The position numbers were made by a program, and so were the translations under genes. The notes under the pieces were generated by a model. That model was not told the DNA's origin. It saw only the letters and a program-made list of their open reading frames with translations, and searched no databases. This document shows, in pieces, positions 15,368 to 23,630 of a DNA stretch of 64,000 nt. Position 1 is the first letter of the stretch; every line of letters begins with the position of its first letter. Origin of the DNA: Sciscionella marina DSM 45152 (GTDB taxonomy: Bacteria > Actinomycetota > Actinomycetes > Mycobacteriales > Pseudonocardiaceae); the NCBI RefSeq assembly GCF_000379465.1, contig NZ_KB905465.1, forward strand, positions 62,001 to 126,000, read 5' to 3'.

Positions 15368-18300
15368 TTACTCCAGCTCGATGAGCAGGTCACCGCCCTC
15401 GACCTGTTGCACGGTGTTGATCGCCAGCCGGCGCACGGTTCCGGTGCGCGGTGCGGTGATCGCGGCTTCCATCTTCATCGCCTCGATGGTGGCCACGGTG
15501 GCCCCGGCCTCGACCTGTTCGCCCTCGGCTGCCGAGACCGTGACCACCCCGGCGAACGGGGCGGCGACGTGCCGGTCGTTGCCGCGCTCGGCTTTCTCGG
15601 TGACCGGGAGGTCGGAGGCGACGGAGTTGTCCCGAACCTGGATCGGCCGCATCTGCCCGTTGAGCGAGGCCATCACGGTTCGCATACCACGATCATCGGC
15701 CTCACCGACGGCTTCGAGTTCGATGAGCAGCCGCACTCCCTGTTCGAGGTCGACCGCGTACTCCTGCCCGGGCCGCAGTCCGTAGAAGAAGTCCTTGCTG
15801 GAGAGCACGCTGGTGTCGCCGAACTGCTCGCGATGCGCGCCGAACTCCTTGGCGGGCGCCGGAAAGAGCAACCGGTTGAGGGTGGCACGCGGTTCGCGCT
15901 CGAGTCCCTCGGCGTCCTCGGCGGAAAGCGGGGTGACCGGTTTCGCCGCTGCCCTTCCCTCCAATGCCTTGGTACGGAAGGGTTCCGGCCAGCCACCGGG
16001 CGGATCGCCGAGTTCTCCGCGCAGGAAACCGATCACCGAGTCCGGGATGTCGAACCGCGCCGGATCCTCCTCGAACCGGGCCGGGTCCACATCCGCGCCG
16101 ACGAGGTGCAGCGCGAGGTCACCGACCACTTTGGACGATGGGGTGACCTTGACCAGATGGCCGAGCATCCGATCCGCGGCCGCGTACATGGCCTCGACCT
16201 GTTCGAACTTGTCGCCGAGGCCGAGTGCGACGGCCTGGGTGCGCAGGTTGGACAGCTGCCCGCCGGGGATCTCGTGGTGGTAGACCCGGCCGGTGGGCGC
16301 GGGCAGTCCGGCCTCGAAGGGCGCGTAGATCCGGCGCACGATCTCCCAGTACGGCTCGAAGGAGGTGACCGCGCCGAGATCCAGATCGGTCGGGCGCGCG
16401 GAATGGTCGGTGGCGCCCACGATCGCGGACAGCGAGGGTTGCGAGGTGGTTCCGGACAGCGAGGCCGCGGCACCGTCGATGGCATCCGCTCCCGCGTCCA
16501 CCGCGGCGAGATAGCTGGCCAGCTGCCCGCCGGGGGTGTCGTGCGTGTGAATGTGCACCGGAAGCTCGAATTCCTTGCGCAGCGCGGAAACCAGCGTGCG
16601 CGCCGCGGGCGGGCGCAGCAGCCCGGCCATGTCCTTGATGGCGAGCACGTGCGCCCCGGCGGCCACGATCTGCTCGGCCAGCTTCAGATAGTAGTCCAGG
16701 GTGTAGATATTCTCCTTGGGATCACTGAGATCCCCGGTGTAGCAGAGCGCGACCTCGGCGAGCTTGTCCGCCTCACCGACCGCTTCGATCGCCGGGCGCA
16801 TCTGCTCCACGTCGTTGAGCGCGTCGAAGATGCGGAAGATGTCGATCCCGGTTCGCGCCGCCTCGTCCACGAAGGCGTGCGTCACCTCGGTGGGATAGGG
16901 CGTGTAGCCGACGGTGTTGCGCCCGCGCAGCAGCATCTGCAGGCAGATGTTCGGCACCGCCTCGCGCAGTTTCGCCAGCCGTTCCCACGGATCCTCGGCG
17001 AGGAAGCGCAGCGCGACATCGTAGGTCGCCCCGCCCCAGCACTCCAGGGAGAGCAAACCGGGCAGCAACCGAGCCACGTGCGGGGCGACCGCGAGCAGGT
17101 CCTTGCTCCGCACCCTGGTGGCCAGCAGCGACTGGTGGGCGTCGCGGAAGGTGGTGTCGGTGATCCCGATCGTCGAGGATTCCCGCATCCACTGCGCGAA
17201 TCCTTTCGGGCCAAGGGTTTCCAGTCGCTGCTTGGACCCTTCCTGCGGCGCGGCGGACAGGTCCACCTCGGGCAGTTTCTCCACGGGGTCCACAAAGGAC
17301 GGACGGGGTCCGTGTGGTTTGTTCACCGTGACGTCGGCGAGATAGGTCAGCAGCCGGGTGCCCCGGTCCGCGGAATGGCGCGCGGTGAGCAGCTGCGGGC
17401 GCTGCTCGATGAACGAGGTCGTCACCCGCCCCTCGGCGAAGTCCCGGTCGTCCAGCACCGCCTGCAGGAAGGGGATGTTCGTCGCCACGCCACGGATCCG
17501 GAATTCGGCGAGCGCGCGCCGCGCCCGCCCCACCGCGGTCGGGAAGTCCCGGCCACGACAGGTCAGCTTCACCAGCATGGAGTCGAAGTGCGCGCTGATG
17601 GCGGTGCCCGCGAAAGCGGTGCCACCGTCGAGCCGGATCCCGGATCCGCCCGGCGAACGGTAGGCCGAGACCATCCCGGTGTCCGGGCGGAACCCGTTCG
17701 TCGGGTCCTCGGTGGTGATCCGGCACTGCAGGGCCGCACCACGCAGATAGATCGAATCCTGAGTGAGGCCGAGATCGCGCAGCCTCTCCCCGGCCGCGAT
17801 GCGCAGCTGGGACTGCACGAGATCGACATCGGTGACCTCTTCGGTGACCGTGTGCTCGACCTGGATGCGCGGATTCATCTCGATGAACACGTGATCGCCA
17901 CGCTGATCGAGCAGGAATTCCACGGTTCCCGCGCAGGAATACCCGATCGAGCGGGCGAACCGCACCGCGTCCGCACAGATCCGCTCGCGCAGCGCGGGAT
18001 CCAGGTTCGGCGCGGGCGCGAGCTCGACCACCTTCTGGTGACGGCGCTGCAGCGAACAGTCGCGCTCGTAGAGGTGGATGACCTCACCGGTGCCGTCTCC
18101 GAGCACCTGGACCTCGATGTGCCTCGGCTCCACGACGGCCTGTTCGAGGAACACCGCGGGGTCCCCGAAGGCGGATTCGGCCTCGCGCATCGCCGCCTCG
18201 ATCGCCTCACGCAAAGCCGAGGCCTCGGTGACCCGGCGCATCCCGCGCCCGCCACCGCCCGCGATGGCCTTGACGAACACCGGATAACCGATGTCCTCGG

Positions 18301-18745
18301 CGGCAGTGAGGAGTTCGTCGACATCGGTGGACGGCGCCGAGGACTGCAGCACCGGGATACCGGCCTCGCGGGCCGCGGCGACCGCACGCGCCTTGTTCCC
18401 GGTCAGCTCGAGCACCTCGGCGCTCGGCCCGACGAAGGTGATGCCCGCTTCCCGGCAGGCGAGAGCCAGGTCCGGGTTCTCCGAAAGAAACCCGTAGCCG
18501 GGATAGATCGCGTCGGCTCCCGCCTTCTTCGCGGCCGCGACCACTTCCTCCACCGAGAGATAGGCGCGCACCGGATGACCGGGTTCACCGATCTGGTACG
18601 ACTGGTCGGCCTTGAGCCGGTGCAGCGAATTGCGGTCCTCGTACGGGAAAACCGCGACCGTGCCCGCGCCGAGCTCGTAGGCAGCGCGGAAGGCGCGGAT
18701 GGCGATCTCGCCGCGGTTGGCGACGAGCACCTTCGAGAACATCAT
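15368..18745 (-). CDS. pyc: Pyruvate carboxylase
   Basis: A full-length 1125-residue biotin enzyme that carboxylates pyruvate to oxaloacetate at the expense of ATP, replenishing the TCA cycle. The domains are in the expected order. Biotin carboxylase (about 1-450) has KAIAGGGGRGMR, MNPRIQVEHTVTEEVT and the QRRHQK loop. The carboxyltransferase barrel (about 530-830) has DTTFRDAHQSLLATRVR, the KDMAGLL lysine and HIHTHDTPG. The C-terminal biotin carrier domain has the biotinyl lysine in EAMKMEAAI. Start ATG 18745 (or 18742) is preceded by AAGGAG. A hypothetical gene follows at once. Confidence 0.97.
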   Translation of the reverse strand: MMFSKVLVANRGEIAIRAFRAAYELGAGTVAVFPYEDRNSLHRLKADQSYQIGEPGHPVRAYLSVEEVVAAAKKAGADAIYPGYGFLSENPDLALACREAGITFVGPSAEVLELTGNKARAVAAAREAGIPVLQSSAPSTDVDELLTAAEDIGYPVFVKAIAGGGGRGMRRVTEASALREAIEAAMREAESAFGDPAVFLEQAVVEPRHIEVQVLGDGTGEVIHLYERDCSLQRRHQKVVELAPAPNLDPALRERICADAVRFARSIGYSCAGTVEFLLDQRGDHVFIEMNPRIQVEHTVTEEVTDVDLVQSQLRIAAGERLRDLGLTQDSIYLRGAALQCRITTEDPTNGFRPDTGMVSAYRSPGGSGIRLDGGTAFAGTAISAHFDSMLVKLTCRGRDFPTAVGRARRALAEFRIRGVATNIPFLQAVLDDRDFAEGRVTTSFIEQRPQLLTARHSADRGTRLLTYLADVTVNKPHGPRPSFVDPVEKLPEVDLSAAPQEGSKQRLETLGPKGFAQWMRESSTIGITDTTFRDAHQSLLATRVRSKDLLAVAPHVARLLPGLLSLECWGGATYDVALRFLAEDPWERLAKLREAVPNICLQMLLRGRNTVGYTPYPTEVTHAFVDEAARTGIDIFRIFDALNDVEQMRPAIEAVGEADKLAEVALCYTGDLSDPKENIYTLDYYLKLAEQIVAAGAHVLAIKDMAGLLRPPAARTLVSALRKEFELPVHIHTHDTPGGQLASYLAAVDAGADAIDGAAASLSGTTSQPSLSAIVGATDHSARPTDLDLGAVTSFEPYWEIVRRIYAPFEAGLPAPTGRVYHHEIPGGQLSNLRTQAVALGLGDKFEQVEAMYAAADRMLGHLVKVTPSSKVVGDLALHLVGADVDPARFEEDPARFDIPDSVIGFLRGELGDPPGGWPEPFRTKALEGRAAAKPVTPLSAEDAEGLEREPRATLNRLLFPAPAKEFGAHREQFGDTSVLSSKDFFYGLRPGQEYAVDLEQGVRLLIELEAVGEADDRGMRTVMASLNGQMRPIQVRDNSVASDLPVTEKAERGNDRHVAAPFAGVVTVSAAEGEQVEAGATVATIEAMKMEAAITAPRTGTVRRLAINTVQQVEGGDLLIELE

Positions 18746-18836
18746 GGACGCCTGCTCCTTACCTGGTGTGGCGGGATGCGGCGTTCATTGTCACAGTATC
18801 CGAGCCCACGTTGCCAGGTGCCCAAGAACACACGAA

Positions 18837-18872
18837 GGCGGCGACCATCCACATACTGGGATGGTCGCCGCC
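18837..18872 (-). terminator. Strong hairpin terminator after the S1 protease gene
   Basis: GGCGGCGACCATCC (18837-18850) pairs perfectly with GGATGGTCGCCGCC (18859-18872) across an eight-base loop, 25 bases past the protease stop at 18897. There is no U tract, as is usual in actinomycete terminators. It separates the protease gene from pyruvate carboxylase on the same strand. Confidence 0.75.
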
Positions 18873-18896
18873 CCGCGCCCGATCTCGGTGAGCTGT

Positions 18897-19895
18897 TTAC
18901 TGCGGAAGCGACACGCCGTAGTCCTTCGTGGACAGCGTCGCCGGGTAGAAGCAGGAAGTCGAGCTGTCACCGCCGGTGAGCGTGCCGAGCCCCTTGCCGC
19001 CGTCGTAGGCGGGTCCGCCAGAGTCGCCGCCCGCGGAGTGCGCGTTGGTGCAGAACTCGTGGTACACGGTGTACCCCTCGGCCACGAAGGTGTAATCGAG
19101 CTCGGTGACCGAACCCGAGGTCACCCCGCTGGTGCGGCCCGCGCGTTTCATGTTCTCGCCGACGGTCGGATCCGTGATCGAGGTGATCTTGGTGCCGTCG
19201 TTGATCTCACTGGGCGCGGAACCGGTGTTGTTCTCCACGAGCATGGAGTCCTTGGTGGGGAAGTCGGCGTTGACCACCTTCCCGCCGTTCCAGTCCCCGT
19301 TGCCGCCGAGCACCGCACAGTGACCGGCCGAGAGCAGATAGTCCTTGCCGTCCTTGGTGACGTTGAAGCCGTTGGAGCACAAGCTGTTGCCGTTGCTGAT
19401 CTCGTCCCCGCCCTGGATGAACAGGCTCATGGCGCCACGCTCGTGTTCGACCCGCGCCTTGTCGCCCAGCGAGCGGGCCTTCGCCTGCAGCGCCTGCTTG
19501 GCGGCCGCGGGCGTCGCGTCGTAGAGGTGTACGACGACCTGATTGCGCACCGGGTCGATACCCCAGCCCGCCTGGGTGACACCGGGCAGCCGGTCGAAGC
19601 TGGTCTTTGCCGCGGTGAGCTGGGCCATGGTGTGCTTGACCAGTGTCGGCACCGCGCCCGCGGCCCGCACCTTGGCCTCGTCGGCCTTGTTCACCACACC
19701 GACGACCGCCTTGCCCCCGGCGTCGAGGTAATGGCCACCGCTTGCCGCGCCGAGCTCGTTCGCGACCGAATTGGCGAGATCCACGGAATTCACCGAAGCC
19801 GGTGCCGCCGAGGCCGGTGTACCGAATCCTGCGAGCAATAACGCCGCACCGGCCGAGGCCGCAGCGGCGAGAATTCTTGACCGGGTACCACGCAT
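18897..19895 (-). CDS. Secreted S1-family serine protease with alpha-lytic-type propeptide
   Basis: A 332-residue preproprotein of the streptogrisin/alpha-lytic group. MRGTRSRILAAAASAGAALLLAGFG and an ASA site form a Sec signal peptide (about 1-31). Residues about 35-145 form the alpha-lytic protease pro-domain (VPTLVKHTMAQLTAAK, QVVVHLY). The catalytic domain follows, with histidine in LLSAGHC, the likely aspartate in FPTKDSML and the nucleophile in GGDSGGP. Paired cysteines (SLCSNG/SAGHC and EFCTNA/SCFYP) suggest two disulfides. The start at 19895 has an AGGAGG site, whereas the frame itself extends to 19964. The enzyme would degrade external protein. A strong hairpin terminator follows. 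Confidence 0.9.
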   Translation of the reverse strand: MRGTRSRILAAAASAGAALLLAGFGTPASAAPASVNSVDLANSVANELGAASGGHYLDAGGKAVVGVVNKADEAKVRAAGAVPTLVKHTMAQLTAAKTSFDRLPGVTQAGWGIDPVRNQVVVHLYDATPAAAKQALQAKARSLGDKARVEHERGAMSLFIQGGDEISNGNSLCSNGFNVTKDGKDYLLSAGHCAVLGGNGDWNGGKVVNADFPTKDSMLVENNTGSAPSEINDGTKITSITDPTVGENMKRAGRTSGVTSGSVTELDYTFVAEGYTVYHEFCTNAHSAGGDSGGPAYDGGKGLGTLTGGDSSTSCFYPATLSTKDYGVSLPQ

Positions 19896-19995
19896 GGCTC
19901 CTCCTGCCCTCTTTGGATACCGCGCCCAAGGCTCGATGCTGCTCGTCACCGAACCGCACGGCAAGAATGCGTCACTCGCGGTTACCGTTAACTCT

Positions 19996-21540
19996 TCACT
20001 TCCGCAGATTCCGTTTCAGCACTTTCCCTGTCGAATTGCGTGGCAGCGCCTCCACGAATTCGACGCGCCGAGGACTTTTGTAATGTGCGATCCGGGAACG
20101 CGTCCATTGGATCAATTCCTCCGCGCCGAGGTCCGCACCCGGGTTGAGTGCGACCACGGCCTTCACCGATTCACCCCAGCGTTCGTCGGCCACCCCGATG
20201 ACCGCGACCTCGGCCACCGATTCGTGCGCGGCGATCGCGTTCTCCACCTCCGGGGAGTACACGTTCTCCCCGCCGGTGATGATCATGTCCTTGAGCCGGT
20301 CGGAGATGGTCACGAAGCCGTCCTCGTCGACCCAGCCGATGTCCCCGCTGCGCAGCCAGCCGTCCTCGGTGATCGTTTCCGCGGTCGCCTGCTCGTCGTC
20401 GAGGTAACCGGCCATGATCTGTTCGCTCGCCAGCCACAGCTCACCAGGCTCCCGCGGCGGGAGGTCCTTGCCGGTGGCCGGATCCACCACGCGCAACCGC
20501 ACTCCGTCGATCGGGGTTCCCGCCGAGGCGAACCGCTCGGGATGCGCGGAATCGCGGTGTGCCTCGGGTTTGAGCGAGGTCACCACCCCACCCATCTCGG
20601 TCATCCCGTAGACGTGGATGAATTTCATCTCGGGCCAGGCGGCCAAGGCCTTGCGCAGCAAGGGATAGGGCATCGGCGAGGCGCCGTAGCCGAGGTACTT
20701 CAGCTTGCCGAGCACCGCGACCGCCTGCTCCCCCGCCGCGAACGCGCCCGCCACGATGGCCGGGACGAGAAAGGCATGCGTGGCACCCGCGCTGATCGCC
20801 GCGAACAGGGTCGCCGCGTCCGCCTCGCGGGTCAGATAGGTCGGCGCGCCGTTGTGGATGCCGATCTGAATGTAGGAACTGCCGCCGACATGGAACAGCG
20901 GCATGGCCACCAGGTTCATATCGCCGCGTTCGAACTTGAAGTCCCCGTTGCCCGAGATCGTGTGCGCGACCAGGCCCCGATGGGTCAACTGCACCCCTTT
21001 GGGCTTACCCGTCGTGCCCGAGCTGTAGAGCACGGTGCACACCTCGTCCGGGCCGATCTCCGGGTCCCGGTCCCGCGGCACCGCCGAGGCGAGCAGCGGT
21101 TCGTAGGCGTCCTGCGCACCGCCGACGATCACGCGCTCCCCCACCGAGGTCAGCCGGTCGGCGATGCGCTCGATCGCGGGCGCGAGCTCCGCGCCAACGA
21201 ACAGCAGGCGCGGGCCGGCATGGTTGAGCACGTAGACCAGTTCCTCATCGGCGAGCCGCCAGTTCACGATCGCCGTCGCCGCGCCGAGTCCGGCGGCCGC
21301 GAACACGGTCTCCACACAGCCGATGTGGTTCTTGTCCAGGAAAGCGATCCGGTCGCCCCGCCCGATCCCCTTGTCCCGCAGCGCACCGGTCAACCGCCGG
21401 ATCCGGTCGTGCCAGCCCGCCCAGCTCCAGGTCTGGTCCGCGAACGTGATCGCCGGCTCGTCCGGGGTCTCCCGGGCCCAGTGTTCGAGCCGATCGCCGA
21501 TCAGGACAGGTGCCGGGGCCTCGCTCATCGCTGTTCCCAT
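19996..21540 (-). CDS. Fatty-acid/aryl acyl-CoA ligase (FadD-type AMP-binding enzyme)
   Basis: A 514-residue ANL-superfamily ligase that activates a carboxylic acid with ATP and loads it on CoA. Motifs in order: YSSGTTGKPKG (P-loop, about 165), YGMTEMGG (about 325), SGDIGWVDEDGF and DRLKDMIITGGENVYSPEVE (about 390-420), and the catalytic lysine in NSTGKVLKR near the C-terminus. The overall pattern (medium/long-chain acyl ligases such as FadD3-like enzymes) fits catabolism rather than NRPS loading, since no carrier domain is attached. The start is ATG 21540 or, equally possible, ATG 21528 (MSEAPAPV). The chain specificity is unknown. Confidence 0.86.
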   Translation of the reverse strand: MGTAMSEAPAPVLIGDRLEHWARETPDEPAITFADQTWSWAGWHDRIRRLTGALRDKGIGRGDRIAFLDKNHIGCVETVFAAAGLGAATAIVNWRLADEELVYVLNHAGPRLLFVGAELAPAIERIADRLTSVGERVIVGGAQDAYEPLLASAVPRDRDPEIGPDEVCTVLYSSGTTGKPKGVQLTHRGLVAHTISGNGDFKFERGDMNLVAMPLFHVGGSSYIQIGIHNGAPTYLTREADAATLFAAISAGATHAFLVPAIVAGAFAAGEQAVAVLGKLKYLGYGASPMPYPLLRKALAAWPEMKFIHVYGMTEMGGVVTSLKPEAHRDSAHPERFASAGTPIDGVRLRVVDPATGKDLPPREPGELWLASEQIMAGYLDDEQATAETITEDGWLRSGDIGWVDEDGFVTISDRLKDMIITGGENVYSPEVENAIAAHESVAEVAVIGVADERWGESVKAVVALNPGADLGAEELIQWTRSRIAHYKSPRRVEFVEALPRNSTGKVLKRNLRK

Positions 21541-21646
21541 CGCCGGTGATCAAGGTGTCGATCAGCCTGGCACACCCCGGCGCGCAACTACAAGCATGTC
21601 GGATTGTTTTCCCCGGGCACGCAGGACCCGCGCTGCAGCGGAAACT

Positions 21647-21694
21647 CTGCAGAAGAACCTTTGCAGAACTTTCTCTGCAAAGGTTCTTCTGCAG
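21647..21694 (-). repeat. Large perfect hairpin (21-bp arms) after poxB
   Basis: Arms 21647-21667 and 21674-21694 are perfectly complementary over 21 bases with a six-base loop; the arm reads CTGCAGAAGAACCTTTGCAG plus A. It starts 28 bases beyond the poxB stop and may terminate it. It shares the words TTTGCAGAAC, AACTTTCT and CTGCAGA with the palindromes at 13084-13130, so I list it as a repeat-family member. Confidence 0.7.
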
Positions 21695-21721
21695 AAGCCT
21701 CGGCGCCGAGCAGGCGCCGGA

Positions 21722-23458
21722 TCAGGGCCGCGGAATATTGCGCAGGTTCGACTTGGCCATCTCGAGCATCTTGCCGACCCCGCCATCGAGCACGGTCCGG
21801 CTGGCCGCCAGCGCGAATCCGCGCACCTGTTCCCCGGTGATCCTCGGCGGGAGCGACAGGGCGTTGGGATCGGTGACCACGTCCACGAGCGAGGGGCCGT
21901 TGTGCGCGAACGCGGTGCGCAGGGCGTCCCCCATCTCGCCGGGCTGCTCCACGCGCTGGGCGTGGAGACCGAGCGCGGTGGCCACGGCGGCGTAGTTCAC
22001 CTCCGGCGTATCGGTCTGATACGAGGGCAGTCCGTCGACCAGCATCTCGAGCTTGACCATGCCGAGTGAGGAGTTGTTGAACACCACGATGTTCACCGGG
22101 ATCCGCTGCTGGGCGACGGTGATGAGTTCACCCATCAACATGCCGAGGCCGCCGTCCCCGGAGAGGGAGACGACCTGGCGGCCCGGATAAGCGAGCTGGG
22201 CGCCGATGGCGTGCGGCAGTGCGTTGGCCATGCTGCCGTGGATGAACGAGCCGATCACCCGCCGCCGCCCGTTCGGGGTGAGGTAGCGCGCGGCCCACAC
22301 GTTGCACATCCCGGTGTCCACGGTGAACACCGCATCGTCCGCGGCGATGTCGTCGAGCACGTCCGCGGCGTACTCCGGGTGGATCGGCAGATGGTTCTCG
22401 ATGTCTCTGGTGTAGGCGTCCACCACCTTCTCCAGGGAGCGGTGATGGCGGCGCAACATGTCGTCCAGGAAGGCACGGTCCTGCTTGCGATCCAGCAGCG
22501 GCTGCACGGCCTCGAGGGTGGCACGCACATCCCCGTGCACGGCGAGATCGAGCGCGGTGCGCCTGCCCAGCCGCGCGGCGTTGTTGTCCACCTGAATGGT
22601 GCGCGCCTGGGGTAGGAAAGAGTCGTAGGGGAAGTCGGTGCCGAGCAGCAGCAACAGGTCGGCCTCGTGCATGGCGTGGTGCGCGGCGCCGTAGCCGAGC
22701 AGGCCGGACATGCCGACGTCGTAGGGATTGTCGAACTGGATCCATTCCTTGCCGCGCAGCGAGTGCCCGATCGGCGCGTGCACGGTCTCGGCGAGCCGGA
22801 TCACCTCGTTGTGCGCGCCCCGCACACCCGCGCCGCAGAACAGGGTGACCTTCTCGGCGGCGTTGATGGCATCGGCGAGCGCGCGCACCTGCTCCTCGGT
22901 GGGGTGCACGATCCCGCTCGGCGGGCAGTAGCCGCCGGTACCGGTCGGATTGGTGGCGGGCTGATCGGCCACATCACCGGGGAACACGAGCACGGAGACC
23001 GAGGAGGTCGCCACGGCGTGCTGGATGGCCACCCGGACCAGGCGCGGCGCCTGGCTCGGATCGCTGATCATCTCGCAGTACTCGCTGGCGTCCACGAAGG
23101 TGCGCTCCGGGTGGGTCTCCTGGAAGAACCCGGTGCCGATCTGGCCGCTGGGGATGTGCGAGGCGAGCGCGAGCACCGGGGCACCGGTGCGGTTGGCGTC
23201 GTAGACCCCCTGAATGAGGTGGGTGTTCCCCGGGCCGCAGGAACCGGCGCACACCGCGAGCCTGCCGGTCAGCTGTGCCTCGGCGGCCGCGGCGAAGGCA
23301 CCCGCCTCCTCATTGCGCACGTGTACCCATTCGATGGCATCGGTTCGACGGATCGCGTCGACGACCGGATTGAGACTGTCCCCGACGACCCCGTACACCC
23401 GGCGCACTCCGGCCTGGGCCAGGATCTCGACGAACTGCTCGGCCAAGGTTTTCGCCAT
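21722..23458 (-). CDS. poxB: Pyruvate oxidase / pyruvate:quinone dehydrogenase (ThDP enzyme)
   Basis: A 578-residue thiamine diphosphate enzyme of the acetohydroxyacid synthase/pyruvate oxidase group. It would decarboxylate pyruvate to acetate, passing electrons to FAD and then quinone. Landmarks are the N-terminal GVRRVYGVVGDSLNPVVDA with the catalytic glutamate in NEEAGAFAAAAEA, CAGSCGPGNTH, the FAD domain in the middle and the ThDP motif GDGGLGMLMGE...FNNSSLG (about 420-450). The start ATG 23458 has a GGGGAG site; an upstream in-frame ATG at 23476 is less likely. A short C-terminal extension beyond the ThDP domain resembles the lipid-binding tail of PoxB, but I cannot assign it firmly. Confidence 0.87.
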   Translation of the reverse strand: MAKTLAEQFVEILAQAGVRRVYGVVGDSLNPVVDAIRRTDAIEWVHVRNEEAGAFAAAAEAQLTGRLAVCAGSCGPGNTHLIQGVYDANRTGAPVLALASHIPSGQIGTGFFQETHPERTFVDASEYCEMISDPSQAPRLVRVAIQHAVATSSVSVLVFPGDVADQPATNPTGTGGYCPPSGIVHPTEEQVRALADAINAAEKVTLFCGAGVRGAHNEVIRLAETVHAPIGHSLRGKEWIQFDNPYDVGMSGLLGYGAAHHAMHEADLLLLLGTDFPYDSFLPQARTIQVDNNAARLGRRTALDLAVHGDVRATLEAVQPLLDRKQDRAFLDDMLRRHHRSLEKVVDAYTRDIENHLPIHPEYAADVLDDIAADDAVFTVDTGMCNVWAARYLTPNGRRRVIGSFIHGSMANALPHAIGAQLAYPGRQVVSLSGDGGLGMLMGELITVAQQRIPVNIVVFNNSSLGMVKLEMLVDGLPSYQTDTPEVNYAAVATALGLHAQRVEQPGEMGDALRTAFAHNGPSLVDVVTDPNALSLPPRITGEQVRGFALAASRTVLDGGVGKMLEMAKSNLRNIPRP

Positions 23459-23592
23459 TTCGGACTCCCCTTGCACATCATGATCATCAGGTGTCTGACC
23501 ACCCGCACGTTACGCGGTGGGTACGGTACCGGCAGCGTGCGGAGCCCGCCGACGTGCCAGGGGTCACCACCCTCTGGCGGCATGGTTCATAC

Positions 23593-23611
23593 TGTGGTTA
23601 GGCTGTCCTAA
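23593..23611 (+). promoter_or_regulatory. DmdR/IdeR-type iron box
   Basis: TGTGGTTAGGCTGTCCTAA matches 15 of 19 positions of the palindromic iron-box consensus TTAGGTTAGGCTAACCTAA. It is centred 29 bases before the ABC half-transporter start at 23631. Under iron sufficiency the Fe-loaded repressor would block transcription of the transporter pair. It lies in the gap shared with poxB, which could also be affected. Confidence 0.8.
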
Positions 23612-23630
23612 TAATCTTGCAGGGAGACGT

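Noticed and set aside
14990-18979. Very long open frame on the plus strand opposite pyruvate carboxylase
   Set aside because: It mirrors pyc codon by codon in a GC-rich genome; no motif, no ribosome site, and pyc is unmistakable on the other strand.
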